Below, one piece after another: positions 10,182 through 18,907 of a stretch of 64,000 bases of DNA. The stretch comes from Blautia argi (GTDB lineage: Bacteria; Bacillota; Clostridia; Lachnospirales; Lachnospiraceae). Position 1 is the stretch's first letter, and every line of letters begins with the position of its first letter. The DNA lies in the NCBI RefSeq assembly GCF_003287895.1, contig NZ_CP030280.1, forward strand, positions 2,362,501 to 2,426,500. Reading direction: 5' to 3'. A program made the position numbers and the translations under genes. The notes beneath the pieces are model-generated. The model was not told the DNA's origin, did no database searches, and saw only the letters and a list, made by a program, of their open reading frames with translations.

Positions 10182-12226
10182 GCAGGAAACGGCTCATTTA
10201 ATGCTTCTGTTTTCGGAAGCACGAATCTGCCGCCCTCAATAATGGAAACCCAGTCCCCGTCTGGGGTCTGCACCCTTATGTTATCCAGCTCATCATAAGG
10301 TATAGTAATATCTGTGTGGCAGCCGAGATAAGCTTTGCTTATATCTTCTTTTCTGAGAATGGAAACCTCATTATCCCTTGCAATAATCTCTTTTCCGTCC
10401 GGATTATACACTGCCGTATCTTCGCACCAGCTATAGCAGGTGTCCCCTACGGCAAAGTGAGGTCCCATCTTTTCTGCAATGAGAATGGGCAGAAGATGTC
10501 CTATCTGATATTTCTGTGCCATGACATAAGCCGTGGTGTTGGTTCCGATGGCAAATTCCCCAAGAGGAAGAGTATCGTGATGATACAGGAGATTTTCTTT
10601 GATAAAATTCCTGTTTTCTTCCTCGGAATCAAAATTACCGCAGCTGTAGCCGGAAATCTTTCCGTCTGTAAACTCTATTTTTAAATCCCTATATTCCAGT
10701 CCGTTTAAGAACACTCTGGAAACTGCCAGAGTTCCATTGGTTCCCTTTAAGACAGGAGAAGTAAATACCTCACCTACCGGAATGTTTACATCTGCCACAC
10801 AGTTTTCAAAATTTGTCTGCTTTTCCGGATTTTCCAGATGATGCAGCTTCACTGTCAAATCTGTGGCATTTCCCTCCTTTCCCTGAATATGAACCGTTTC
10901 CCCCTTGTCCAGCGCATCAATGATATTCTGCTGAATCTCACGGTAGAGGTGGTTGTCCAGGGTATTGATTTTCACAGTTTCCTTGAATATCTCTTCAAAC
11001 TGTTCCCCAATTTCCATAACCGGATAGGCAATAATGGTAAAACTGCGCTCTTCACCTTTGATATATCGATTCACAATCTGACCGGCTTCATTGTCATAGG
11101 TAACCTGCAGCTTCTGCTGATGAGAAGAAAGTGTGCAGGCCTCTTTTTTCTTTTCCGGCGCAAAAGGAATCTCCCCAAAGGTTTCCATACACGCCGGGCC
11201 TCCATGAACAGCTGCCAAAGTCTTTACCTGCTCATAAGCCACCTGCAGCACCCGGAGTTTTCTCTGGATAAACTCATGATCCAGATACAGGGCAGCGTCA
11301 TCTTTGTGGTCATATTCAAACTGTGGATTTGGAATTGCCCCATAATAGCCGATTCTGTGATGCTGCTTTTTGTTTACTGTATGCACTGCACTTCTGTAAA
11401 TCACAGGTTTCAAATCCATGTCCTCGAACTGTCCAATGGCAGCTTTTACCATACGCTCAAAGCCCAGTTGGAAACGGATATTCACGGTCTTTTTCTTTGT
11501 AATATCCTTTCCTGTCAGGGCAAATCCTGTACGGTAGCCCTCTGTAAAGGTCCGTGCCATTGCCTGGATTTCTTCTTCTGAAAGTGTATTCAAAAATTTT
11601 GCCATACCGATTTCGTTCTCTGTGACATATTCTCCAAAGCGATATAAATAACGCACATCAGACAAATCACTTTTTTTCAGAATCTGTACAGCAAAGTCAA
11701 GAGAGGGATCCACGCCCTCCTGCACTCTTCGCCCTACCATCTCATCACTGTAATCACTCACATACCAGTACACAGCTTCTTTGACGTCTTTTGCAGAAAT
11801 TTCTTCCTCCTCAAAAAGGTTATATACCTGCACAAAAAGCTCCATAACCACTGTCATATCAAAAAGACGGTTCTCATATGCAAAAACAATCAAACCTCTG
11901 ACTTCTGTATACAAAAAACTTAAAAGCGCTCCAAACTCTGCTCCCAGGGTCTGCACTGCCCATGCCGGATTTCCGTAAGAACAGGCATAATGAGAAGGCA
12001 GAATATCTCCATACAGTTTCTGGTTGTTTTCTTCCAGATCCTCTAACTCTGCAGTTTCCAGCCAGCCCTGCTGCAGCTTTTCATGAAGCTCCATCACTTG
12101 TCCGATAAACAGGGCTGTACTTTTAAAATAAGCCCTGTAGGGTTCTTTTACTACTTCCTCCTGACAGATTTCTGAAATTCTTTCTTTCATAAGAGAAAAG
12201 CGTTCCATTATCCATGCATCACTCAT
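10178..12226 (-). CDS. aminopeptidase, M29 family
   Basis: The 682-residue protein has a long family-specific N-terminal half. Its C-terminal catalytic domain carries the M29 (AmpS/PepS-like) signatures: GEVFTSP, with the first metal glutamate near 487; GEFAIGTN near 570; EKMGPHFAVGDTCYS near 600; and a late GCHTDITIPY with the histidine-aspartate pair. These cobalt- or zinc-dependent enzymes remove N-terminal residues from peptides in the cytoplasm. It starts eight bases inside the end of the HD-domain gene, which implies coupling. It is longer than the usual 400-residue M29 enzyme because of the N-terminal extension. Confidence 0.88.
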   Translation of the reverse strand: MSDAWIMERFSLMKERISEICQEEVVKEPYRAYFKSTALFIGQVMELHEKLQQGWLETAELEDLEENNQKLYGDILPSHYACSYGNPAWAVQTLGAEFGALLSFLYTEVRGLIVFAYENRLFDMTVVMELFVQVYNLFEEEEISAKDVKEAVYWYVSDYSDEMVGRRVQEGVDPSLDFAVQILKKSDLSDVRYLYRFGEYVTENEIGMAKFLNTLSEEEIQAMARTFTEGYRTGFALTGKDITKKKTVNIRFQLGFERMVKAAIGQFEDMDLKPVIYRSAVHTVNKKQHHRIGYYGAIPNPQFEYDHKDDAALYLDHEFIQRKLRVLQVAYEQVKTLAAVHGGPACMETFGEIPFAPEKKKEACTLSSHQQKLQVTYDNEAGQIVNRYIKGEERSFTIIAYPVMEIGEQFEEIFKETVKINTLDNHLYREIQQNIIDALDKGETVHIQGKEGNATDLTVKLHHLENPEKQTNFENCVADVNIPVGEVFTSPVLKGTNGTLAVSRVFLNGLEYRDLKIEFTDGKISGYSCGNFDSEEENRNFIKENLLYHHDTLPLGEFAIGTNTTAYVMAQKYQIGHLLPILIAEKMGPHFAVGDTCYSWCEDTAVYNPDGKEIIARDNEVSILRKEDISKAYLGCHTDITIPYDELDNIRVQTPDGDWVSIIEGGRFVLPKTEALNEPFPA

Positions 12227-12809
12227 TTTTCAAATTTCCTTTCTCCACATTTTTATCTAAAATTTCTTCAATATAGGTTTTCATAGTCTGTGAACTTTCT
12301 CCCACACGGCTATTTCGTTTTTCCACCTGAGAGCGCTTAATCCCTCTTTCTCTCCAGGATTTCCCATCTGTGGCATGATTCAGCATCAAAGGCTGTACAT
12401 TGTCGCACACATGGGCAAATTTTGCTTCCGGTGTTTCGTATGCGTCAAACTCTTCCCAGAGTGCGCGGAAATTCTCCCCCTGGTCTTTTGGAAGCATGCC
12501 GAAAATCCGGTCTGCCGCTTTTTCTTCCCTTGCCCTCTGTGTCTGCTTCCCTGCCTCATCATAGGCATAGGTATCTCCTGCGTCAATTTCTACCAGATCG
12601 TGAATCAGTACCATGGTAATAACCTTTAATAAATCTACCTCTTCATCTGCATGTTCTGCTAAAAGCACTGCCATTAAGGCCAGATGCCAGGAATGCTCTG
12701 CATCATTCTCCTTCCGCACACTGTCCGATAAATAGGTCTGGCGGTTAATAAATTTCAGTTTATCCATTTCCAGTAAAAATTCCATTTGTTTTTTCAACCG
12801 TTCTTCCAT
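12219..12809 (-). CDS. HD domain hydrolase (YfbR-like nucleotidase family)
   Basis: The 196-residue protein has the HD metal site spread as in YfbR-type proteins: AEHSWHLALMAVLLAEH near 38, IHDLVEIDAGD near 68-78, and a late aspartate in HVCDNVQPLML. Relatives hydrolyse deoxynucleoside 5'-monophosphates, so a nucleotide clean-up role is likely. It overlaps the start of the M29 peptidase gene by eight bases and lies 24 bases after the next upstream gene. Confidence 0.88.
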   Translation of the reverse strand: MEERLKKQMEFLLEMDKLKFINRQTYLSDSVRKENDAEHSWHLALMAVLLAEHADEEVDLLKVITMVLIHDLVEIDAGDTYAYDEAGKQTQRAREEKAADRIFGMLPKDQGENFRALWEEFDAYETPEAKFAHVCDNVQPLMLNHATDGKSWRERGIKRSQVEKRNSRVGESSQTMKTYIEEILDKNVEKGNLKNE

Positions 12810-12833
12810 CTGCGTTTCCTCCCCTTTTGTGTT

Positions 12834-13154
12834 TTATGCCAGTCCTGCCAAAAACAGCCCCAGCCAGATCACCATCAGCACACCATTCCCCGCTGAGCCG
12901 ATCTTGCAGAAAAGCTGATCCCTGTTTTTCTCAGAAAAGCTTTTCAGTCCCAGAATAAATCCGTATATAGAAAGCCCCATAGCAATGAGCCCCAAAGCTC
13001 CCAGATACATTCCGCCTTTCCCGTGAAAAATAAGGGAGGCAACTGCTGCAATGCAAAAAAATCCCAAAGAGATTCCTGCAAACACCGAGGAAATCACTCC
13101 TTTTGGGGAATGCTTTTTCTTTGCAAAATCATATTTGTATCGTTTTCCTGCCAT
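12834..13154 (-). CDS. small membrane protein (resembles the DUF6142 type)
   Basis: The 106-residue product has a basic N-terminus (AGKRYKYDFAKKKHSPKG) and three hydrophobic segments, so it is an integral membrane protein. I recall similar Lachnospiraceae proteins under DUF6142, but this is not verified and no function is known. I chose the ATG at 13154 because AAGGAG lies eight bases upstream and the codon overlaps the VanZ stop as TAATG. A longer frame starting at 13175 lacks a good site. Confidence 0.72.
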   Translation of the reverse strand: MAGKRYKYDFAKKKHSPKGVISSVFAGISLGFFCIAAVASLIFHGKGGMYLGALGLIAMGLSIYGFILGLKSFSEKNRDQLFCKIGSAGNGVLMVIWLGLFLAGLA

Positions 13155-13627
13155 TATTTTGCTCTCCTTTTCCAATTTCTATATATCAAATGGCTGACTG
13201 CAAACAGGAGATATCCCAATGCAGCCCCCAGAGTATTCATCACTAAATCATCTACATCAAAGCACCCCAGCTTTGTGACAAGCTGAACGGTTTCCACACA
13301 AAGGCTCAGGGTAAATCCAGAGAAAGTAATAAAGAAAAAACCTCTTGCATCACGGCTGACAACAGGAAGAATCAAACCAAAGGGAATAAATCCCACCACA
13401 TTTCCCAGAAGATTTGCTGCTACAGCCAAAGCTCCCAGTTGTTTTCGATAGGTCCAGAATCTCTTAATTTCCTGAAACAGCACAAGATTATAGTGATACT
13501 CTCTTTCTGCAAAATCCAGTTGTCCAAATCGCTCTGCAAAAAAGAGAAAGTAAATCAGTGCAAGAATATATATGACAAACAAAACCGCACCTGCGGTTTT
13601 AATTCTCTTCTTTATCCTTTTATTCAA
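13154..13627 (-). CDS. VanZ family protein
   Basis: The 157-residue product has four to five hydrophobic segments and the VanZ core: NLLGNVVGFIPFGLILP, then CVETVQL and FDVDDLVMNTLGAALGY. VanZ-like proteins are membrane proteins linked to teicoplanin resistance in enterococci, but most chromosomal members have no assigned role. I place the start at a TTG (13627) preceded by GAGG at eight bases. The frame stays open to 13738, but that stretch runs through two hairpins, one a terminator, and is unlikely to be coding. Confidence 0.8.
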   Translation of the reverse strand: MNKRIKKRIKTAGAVLFVIYILALIYFLFFAERFGQLDFAEREYHYNLVLFQEIKRFWTYRKQLGALAVAANLLGNVVGFIPFGLILPVVSRDARGFFFITFSGFTLSLCVETVQLVTKLGCFDVDDLVMNTLGAALGYLLFAVSHLIYRNWKRRAK

Positions 13628-13659
13628 TTTTTCAACCTCAATCCTAATCTGTAAATAAA

Positions 13660-13718
13660 GAAAAAAGGGCTGCCGCAGCAGCCGGGAAACACAAAAGTCC
13701 TCCGGACTGCTGTTCCCG
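13660..13718 (-). terminator. nested hairpin followed by a terminator, after the pyrE-peptide unit
   Basis: On the minus strand the first hairpin pairs CGGGAA with TTCCCG and holds an inner AGTCC/GGACT stem (13683-13718). The second, GGCTGC with GCAGCC around a four-base loop, is followed at once by six T (13661-13683). The second is a textbook intrinsic terminator. It ends the pyrE transcript just before the VanZ gene and could also act as a VanZ leader attenuator. Confidence 0.85.
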
Positions 13719-13748
13719 CGACAATCCCCCTTTCTCACTCATGAAAAT

Positions 13749-13901
13749 TTAAAATGTAATTTCTGATTTTCTTTTCAATAATCTGGCACCGGTTACCAAC
13801 ATTAAAATACCTGCAGTTGCCCCTGTCACCAGCACAACAATCCCGGTTGCAATAGAACCTGCTGCACAGCGGGACATAGTTTTATAAATTTTTTCGTTCA
13901 T
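13749..13901 (-). CDS. 50-residue membrane peptide downstream of pyrE
   Basis: An ATG at 13901 preceded by AAGGAAGGG at six bases opens a 50-codon frame ending in TAA. The product starts MNEKIYKTMSR, has one or two hydrophobic segments rich in Gly, Thr, Val and Ile (SIATGIVVLVTGATAG), and ends LLKRKSEITF. It is 23 bases after pyrE and a terminator follows. I recall near-identical small proteins in other Lachnospiraceae, which would support a real gene, but no function is known to me. It is short enough to be missed by gene callers. Confidence 0.8.
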   Translation of the reverse strand: MNEKIYKTMSRCAAGSIATGIVVLVTGATAGILMLVTGARLLKRKSEITF

Positions 13902-13924
13902 CAGAAACCCTTCCTTCTCAAATT

Positions 13925-14605
13925 TTATTTCACACCGTACTGTTCATAATATGCATCAATGGCTTCTTTAATTTCGTCATTAATGACAATTTTGCCATTA
14001 CACTCTTTGTTGTGCAAATGCTCTACCACCTCTTCCATGGTAACAATGGCATTGGTTTCAAATCCATAAGTGTCCTTTACTTCCTCCAGAGCGCTCTTTA
14101 CGCCGCCTTTTCCTACTTCCATACGGTTTAAGGAAACCATAAGACCTACGATTTCCACATTGGCTGCACCTCTTACCTTTGGTACAGTTTCTTCCATGGA
14201 TTTTCCGGAAGTTGTAACATCTTCAATCATCACAACTCTGTCCCCATCCTGCAGCTTGCTTCCAAGGAAACTTCCCTTGTCTGCACCATGGTCTTTTTCC
14301 TCCTTACGGTCGGAACAGTAACGCACTTCTTTCCCGTACAATTCACTGTAGGCAATGGCTGTTACCACGCTGATAGGGATTCCCTTATAAGCCGGACCAA
14401 ACAGTACGTCAAAATCATCACCATATTTATCATGAATGGCCTTTGCATAATATTCTCCCAGCTTCTTCAACTGAGAACCTGTGACATAAGCCCCTGCATT
14501 CATGAAAAAGGGGGATTTTCTTCCGCTTTTTAAGGTAAATTCTCCAAATTTTAAAACATTACTCTCTACCATAAAGTCAATAAACTCTGCTTTATATGCT
14601 TCCAT
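13925..14605 (-). CDS. pyrE: orotate phosphoribosyltransferase PyrE
   Basis: PyrE joins orotate to PRPP to give OMP, the fifth step of UMP synthesis. The 226-residue protein carries the substrate loop FTLKSGRKSPFF near 22, the flexible-loop segment RKEEKDHGADKG near 100 and the PRPP motif VVMIEDVTTSGKSM near 123. The start has GGAGG upstream. It is separated from pyrC-pyrF-pyrK-pyrD by two unrelated genes and a terminator, so it needs its own promoter. A 13-bp inverted repeat sits in its leader. Confidence 0.97.
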   Translation of the reverse strand: MEAYKAEFIDFMVESNVLKFGEFTLKSGRKSPFFMNAGAYVTGSQLKKLGEYYAKAIHDKYGDDFDVLFGPAYKGIPISVVTAIAYSELYGKEVRYCSDRKEEKDHGADKGSFLGSKLQDGDRVVMIEDVTTSGKSMEETVPKVRGAANVEIVGLMVSLNRMEVGKGGVKSALEEVKDTYGFETNAIVTMEEVVEHLHNKECNGKIVINDEIKEAIDAYYEQYGVK

Positions 14606-14649
14606 TTTCTGAAACCTCCATTTAACGGGCTTTTCTGCCCTTACTCTGT

Positions 14650-14680
14650 AATTGAAAGGATTCTTAAATCCTTTTCAATT
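14650..14680 (-). repeat. inverted repeat in the pyrE leader
   Basis: AATTGAAAGGATT and AATCCTTTTCAATT form a near-perfect stem of about 13 pairs with a short loop, 45 bases upstream of pyrE. A TTAAAAT -10-like sequence lies inside its distal arm. It may be an operator or a leader hairpin. No T tract follows, so it is not a simple terminator. Confidence 0.6.
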
Positions 14681-14723
14681 TTAACATAGGAAAGAAAAAT
14701 TTTCAATTCAGGAAATTTCATTC

Positions 14724-16403
14724 CTATTGTCCTTTGCCAAATCGGACTTCACAATCCTTTCTGTAAAAAGCCACGCCATAGCAGTCTATCTTTTCATATC
14801 CCTCTGCTTTTAATTCTTCCATATACCGCTTTTCATAAATCTGATTTATGGCTCTTTCTGCCGCCTCTTCTAAATATTCCATGCTTTTCGCCACCTTGAT
14901 TTCTAATATAAAGGCTCTTCCACGCAAAGAAGGGGTTTTCATCACCAGGTCAGAACGCCCGTTTCCGGCTTCTCGATTGGACTTCACCAGATATTTGGGA
15001 CTCTGACTTAAAATGCCTGCAAGAAATCCATGATAAAAGTTTTCTGCACTGTCATAAAAGCTAATTACAGACAACAACTGCTCACTTAAAATCTCCTGTA
15101 CTCTGTCTTCTTTTCCTTCCTCCAATGCCTGATACAAATCCTGAAAATTCTTTTTTCCTATTTCTTCCCGAAACCAACTTAAGATTGTATTTTTATATAT
15201 CATCTTTACTTCCTGGTTTGGAATGCGAACCTTCAAATAAATCACATGGTCCTGCATATATTCTTCTACTTTTGTCAAATATCCGATAAAATACAGGAAA
15301 TTCCACAGATTTTCTTCGTTCTCATAGACATCAGAATATGTAATTTCTTCATGTACCGGAATGCTCAGGGTTTCTCCTGCAAGCAAAGCCTCTATCTGCG
15401 CCTTTGTTTCCCTGTCTGCCTGCATCACCAGATTCCGAACAATATCATTCGAGCTGGTATTCGCCCAATATGGTTTCGGAAAAGCATGCTCGTCAACAGC
15501 CAGGTCATAGAGAAATTTAATCACGCTCCAGGGATTATAAACCTCCGTATTGCCAAACAAATATCCGTCATACCACTGCTTCATGTCTGAAAATCTCTGC
15601 TGCACGCCATAATACTCCATGGCATTTCGGACTTCCTTTTCTGTAAAGCCAAAATGCTCACTATATTGCTTATCTAACACGGAAATAATATTCAGATGAT
15701 TTAAACCTGTAAAAATGCTCTCCTTTGAAATGCGTAAACACCCTGTAATAACCGCAAACTCCAGATTTTCATTTGTTTTTAAAGCAGACTCCAAAATAGA
15801 ACGGATAAGCCCTGCCATTGGCCCATAAAACCCGGCAAAATAGGCATTTTCCAAAGGCACATCATACTCATCAATAAGCAGAATCACTTTTTTGCCATAA
15901 CAGGTTTTCAGGCATGCGGATAAAAACCGCAAAGCGTCCAGATAATCCGCTTCTTCTCCCTGTACATCTCTGATTCGCTCAAATCTTCTTTTTTCTGCCA
16001 ATGTAAGTTCCGACCTTTGCAATATCCGGTCATGCCTCCTGAATTCCTCTGCAACTGCTTTTTTCATCTGCTCAAGGGAAAGCTCATAGCTGGTCTGTTT
16101 CATAGATTTCAAGGAAAGACTGATAACCGGATACTGTGCCATATGCCTTGCATACACTTCTCCGGCTTTGGAAATATTCAGATTTGCAAAAATCTCTTTT
16201 GTATCCTCAAATCCCATTTCAAAAAAACTCTGCAACATACTGAGATTCAAGGTTTTTCCAAATCTTCTGGGTCTGATAAACAAATTCACCTTGCCCTTCA
16301 TATCCAAAAGTTCTTTGATAAATCCTGTTTTATCTATATAGTAATAACCATTTTTTATAATTTCTCTGAAATTATCGATTCCAATCGGCAACGGTCTTTT
16401 CAT
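14724..16403 (-). CDS. AAA-ATPase-like protein with C-terminal PD-(D/E)XK domain (DUF1703 type)
   Basis: The 559-residue protein begins [14 protein letters not shown] and [14 protein letters not shown], then [17 protein letters not shown], a Walker-like P-loop typical of the AAA-ATPase_like family. A Walker B-like [13 protein letters not shown] lies near 170. The C-terminal part has a nuclease-like core ([10 protein letters not shown], then [10 protein letters not shown]). These proteins are common as scattered paralogues in gut bacteria and their biological role is unsettled. I start at 16403 because it matches the usual N-terminus; the upstream 30 codons run into a terminator. It sits between pyrD and pyrE, probably by insertion. 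Confidence 0.88.
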   Translation of the reverse strand: MKRPLPIGIDNFREIIKNGYYYIDKTGFIKELLDMKGKVNLFIRPRRFGKTLNLSMLQSFFEMGFEDTKEIFANLNISKAGEVYARHMAQYPVISLSLKSMKQTSYELSLEQMKKAVAEEFRRHDRILQRSELTLAEKRRFERIRDVQGEEADYLDALRFLSACLKTCYGKKVILLIDEYDVPLENAYFAGFYGPMAGLIRSILESALKTNENLEFAVITGCLRISKESIFTGLNHLNIISVLDKQYSEHFGFTEKEVRNAMEYYGVQQRFSDMKQWYDGYLFGNTEVYNPWSVIKFLYDLAVDEHAFPKPYWANTSSNDIVRNLVMQADRETKAQIEALLAGETLSIPVHEEITYSDVYENEENLWNFLYFIGYLTKVEEYMQDHVIYLKVRIPNQEVKMIYKNTILSWFREEIGKKNFQDLYQALEEGKEDRVQEILSEQLLSVISFYDSAENFYHGFLAGILSQSPKYLVKSNREAGNGRSDLVMKTPSLRGRAFILEIKVAKSMEYLEEAAERAINQIYEKRYMEELKAEGYEKIDCYGVAFYRKDCEVRFGKGQ

Positions 16404-16464
16404 TTTCTCCGCCAGACAAAAACTGCCCGGACTTCTCACTTCCTTTCTGTTGTTATCATAACAC

Positions 16465-16504
16465 AAAAAGCAGTTCGGCACTAGCAAAACCAAACTGCTT
16501 TTTT
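16465..16504 (-). terminator. terminator after the HAAS-like membrane gene
   Basis: AAAAAGCAGTT and AACTGCTTTTT form an 11-bp stem with a 17-base loop. T tracts lie on both sides, so it can work in either direction. It separates the gene at 16524 from the AAA-ATPase gene. Confidence 0.8.
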
Positions 16505-16523
16505 AACTTCTCAGTATAATTTT

Positions 16524-17069
16524 TTATTTCTCATTTTTCCTCATAAATACCATAGAGCAGCAAAGCGTAATCAGATTCAGAATCAATCCCGGCGCCAAAG
16601 TAATCTCCGTAACCCCCAAATAAAAAATCCACTGTAAATTTTCCAAAAACGGAAAGAGAAACGGCACGAACGCACACACTAATCCTACGAGAGAAAGTAC
16701 CGTGCATTTCACATAAGAACGCTTCTGCGCCTTTTTTCCATATTTACATAAAAGACCGGCAGAGATACAGCCAAAAATAAACCCTATGGAAGAAATTAGG
16801 TATCCATTCCAACCTGGTTTTCCTGCTATAAAAACAGAGGTCGGACCATCTGCACCCCCGACGATACTGACAGCCTGCTGTTTGAAAAAACGAAACCACA
16901 TACTTCCCAGTATTCCTGCCAGTACAATCCCTCCTAAGACGCAAACTATTATCACACTCCAGAAATTTTTACGTTTTGAAGGAGATTTCATTTCCTGATT
17001 AAACCGCTCTGCCACTTCTTTGGGAGTCCCCATTTCTGAAAGCACCTGGTCTACAGATTTTCCCTCCAT
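16524..17069 (-). CDS. membrane protein with shortened HAAS/DUF1700-like N-terminus
   Basis: The 181-residue product begins EGKSVDQVLSEMGTPKEVAE, the second half of a HAAS (DUF1700-type) helical domain, followed by about five hydrophobic segments. The first half of the domain, usually about 30 residues, is missing, and a TAG stop lies just upstream in frame. The loop VGGADGPTSVFIAG resembles the substrate-loop motif of Na+-translocating decarboxylase beta subunits, but no other part does. AGGTGA lies six bases before the ATG. Such genes usually follow a PadR regulator gene; here none is present. Function unknown. Confidence 0.7.
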   Translation of the reverse strand: MEGKSVDQVLSEMGTPKEVAERFNQEMKSPSKRKNFWSVIIVCVLGGIVLAGILGSMWFRFFKQQAVSIVGGADGPTSVFIAGKPGWNGYLISSIGFIFGCISAGLLCKYGKKAQKRSYVKCTVLSLVGLVCAFVPFLFPFLENLQWIFYLGVTEITLAPGLILNLITLCCSMVFMRKNEK

Positions 17070-17103
17070 GCTCTTCACCTATCTATTTTATATTCCTAGT
17101 CAT

Positions 17104-17116
17104 TTAGTATTACTAA
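17104..17116 (-). promoter_or_regulatory. 13-bp palindrome, probable operator of the 16524 gene
   Basis: TTAGTATTACTAA is a perfect palindrome 35 bases before the start codon and just downstream of a TATACT-type -10 on the minus strand. Its place fits repressor binding. A PadR-type regulator is a guess based on the family of the downstream gene. Confidence 0.5.
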
Positions 17117-17162
17117 GCATTTATAGTATAACTATAGCAGAAAATCTCAAAATACACAAGCC

Positions 17163-17211
17163 TAAAAAACAGAGCAGAATCCTTCTCTCTTCCGGATTCT
17201 GCTCTATCTCT
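17163..17211 (-). terminator. terminator of the pyrC-pyrF-pyrK-pyrD operon
   Basis: AGAGCAGAATCC and GGATTCTGCTCT make a perfect 12-bp stem (17171-17205) followed on the minus strand by six T. It lies four bases after the pyrD stop and should also work on the plus strand. Confidence 0.92.
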
Positions 17212-17214
17212 TTT

Positions 17215-18117
17215 TTATTTCACAATTCCAATCAGTTCCCTGATATCTTCCACCTTATTTTCCTTCATATACTGCTCCAGCCCTTCCACAATCTCTACCG
17301 TTGCGTAGGGATTGGTGAAGTTTGCAGTTCCTACAGACACGGCTGTAGCGCCTGCCATAATGAATTCCAGAGCGTCCTCTGCATTCTGGATACCACCCAT
17401 ACCGATAATGGGAATCTGCACTGCCTGAGCAACCTGATAAACCATACGCACAGCAATGGGTTTCACACAGGGGCCGGATACGCCGCCTGTTTTATTTGCC
17501 AGCGCAAAGCATCTTCTTTTTACATCAATTTTCATACCTGTCAGGGTATTAATCAGGGAAACCGCATCTGCGCCGCCTGCTTCCGCTGCCCTTGCAATCT
17601 CTGCAATATCGGTTACATTTGGGGTCAGCTTCATAATCACCGGCTGCTTTGCGATTTTCTTAATCTGTGCAGTCAGTTCTTCTACATGCTTCGGGTTCTG
17701 GCCGAATGCCAGGAAATTGGCATTTACGTTAGGACAGGAAATATTAATTTCCATCATGTCAATGGGTTCCTCCGCCAGACGTTCTACCACTGCCAGATAT
17801 TCCTCAGGTGCATGTCCGCACACATTGACAATCACCTTTGTATCAAACTGCTGCAAATAAGGGATATCCCTTTCGCAAAACACCTCAACACCGGGATTCT
17901 GCAGACCAATAGCATTCATCATACCGCTGTGTATTTCCGCAATACGGGGAGTGGCGTTTCCTGCCCAAGGCACATTTGCAACGCCCTTTGTCACCACAGC
18001 GCCCAGTCTGTTCAAATCCACAAATTCACTGTATTCTGCTCCGGATCCAAAGGTTCCGGAGGCTGTCATAACCGGATTTTTCAACTCCACTCCGGCAATT
18101 TTCACCTTCATATTCAT
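17215..18117 (-). CDS. pyrD: dihydroorotate dehydrogenase B, catalytic subunit PyrD
   Basis: This is the FMN-containing subunit of the class 1B enzyme, which oxidises dihydroorotate and passes electrons through PyrK to NAD+. The 300-residue protein shows NPVMTASGTFGSG near 14, the catalytic cysteine in NISCPNVNANFLAFGQ, KLTPNVTDI, and the FMN phosphate segments GMGGIQNAEDALEF and GATAVSVGTANF. It shares one base with the stop of pyrK, the partner subunit. A strong terminator follows. Confidence 0.97.
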   Translation of the reverse strand: MNMKVKIAGVELKNPVMTASGTFGSGAEYSEFVDLNRLGAVVTKGVANVPWAGNATPRIAEIHSGMMNAIGLQNPGVEVFCERDIPYLQQFDTKVIVNVCGHAPEEYLAVVERLAEEPIDMMEINISCPNVNANFLAFGQNPKHVEELTAQIKKIAKQPVIMKLTPNVTDIAEIARAAEAGGADAVSLINTLTGMKIDVKRRCFALANKTGGVSGPCVKPIAVRMVYQVAQAVQIPIIGMGGIQNAEDALEFIMAGATAVSVGTANFTNPYATVEIVEGLEQYMKENKVEDIRELIGIVK

Positions 18118-18893
18118 TACAGTTCCACCTCCGTACTTAAAAATACAGGGCCGTCCTTACATACCCGCTTATTATGCACATGAGAATGGCTGTCCTTTTC
18201 CTTAGACTTGCACACACAGGCCAGACATGCGCCAATGCCGCATGCCATTTTTTCTTCCATGGAAAGGTAGCAAAGAATATTCTTTTCTTCTGCATACTTT
18301 TTGATTGCTCTCAGCATGGGAGTCGGACCGCAGGCAAAAATCACGTCTGCCTCCAGGTTGTTTTCCCGGATTGCGTCCATAACATTTCCCTTTGTTCCCA
18401 CACTGCCGTCCTCTGTGGCAACCACCAGCTTTCCGGCTTTTTCCAACTCTTCTTTCAGGAAAATTTCGCTGTTTCTGTAGCCTGCGATTACTGTAATCTC
18501 AGCTTCTGCTTCTTTTGCAGTCTGCACCATAGGCGGGATACCAATCCCACCGCCCATGAGAAATATTCTTTTTCCTTTTGCTTCTTCCATAGGGAAGCCA
18601 TTTCCCAGAGGCCCCATAATATCTACAGTATCTCCTGCCTGCATATGGGAAAATTCATCGGTTCCTTTTCCTGCGATTCTGTATACAATACGAAGTGCGC
18701 CTTTTTCTTTATCAATTTCACAGACGCTGATGGGTCTTGGCAAAATTCTGGAATTGTCCTTACAATACACAGAAATAAACTGTCCCGGTCTTGTCTGCTC
18801 TGCAATTTCTGCTGCTTCAATCCACATGCTGTAAATCTCTGCGGCTATCTTTTCCTGGCTGATAATTCTGCCTGTCATCTTTACTTTTGCCAT
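18117..18893 (-). CDS. pyrK: dihydroorotate dehydrogenase B electron-transfer subunit PyrK
   Basis: PyrK carries FAD and a [2Fe-2S] cluster and links PyrD to NAD+. The 258-residue protein has the ferredoxin-reductase FAD motif RPISVCEI near 53, a nucleotide-binding GGGIGIPPMVQTAKE near 114 and CGPTPMLRAIKKY. The C-terminal cluster cysteines are in CGIGACLACVCKS plus a later Cys in KRVCKDGPVF. It overlaps pyrD by one base and follows pyrF by 14 bases. Confidence 0.97.
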   Translation of the reverse strand: MAKVKMTGRIISQEKIAAEIYSMWIEAAEIAEQTRPGQFISVYCKDNSRILPRPISVCEIDKEKGALRIVYRIAGKGTDEFSHMQAGDTVDIMGPLGNGFPMEEAKGKRIFLMGGGIGIPPMVQTAKEAEAEITVIAGYRNSEIFLKEELEKAGKLVVATEDGSVGTKGNVMDAIRENNLEADVIFACGPTPMLRAIKKYAEEKNILCYLSMEEKMACGIGACLACVCKSKEKDSHSHVHNKRVCKDGPVFLSTEVEL

Positions 18894-18907
18894 GGTTCTG
18901 TTTCTCC

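Noticed and set aside
10838..11581. 247-codon plus-strand frame inside the M29 peptidase gene
   Set aside because: It is antisense to a gene with clear motifs, has no ribosome-binding site and its composition is what reverse translation of the peptidase gives.
13628..13738. Longer VanZ protein from an upstream start
   Set aside because: The added 37 codons pass through two hairpins including an intrinsic terminator, while the TTG at 13627 has a well-spaced ribosome-binding site.
17020..18183. 387-codon plus-strand frame across pyrD
   Set aside because: It is antisense to pyrD and to a terminator, is rich in His, Cys and Ser, and lacks domains.
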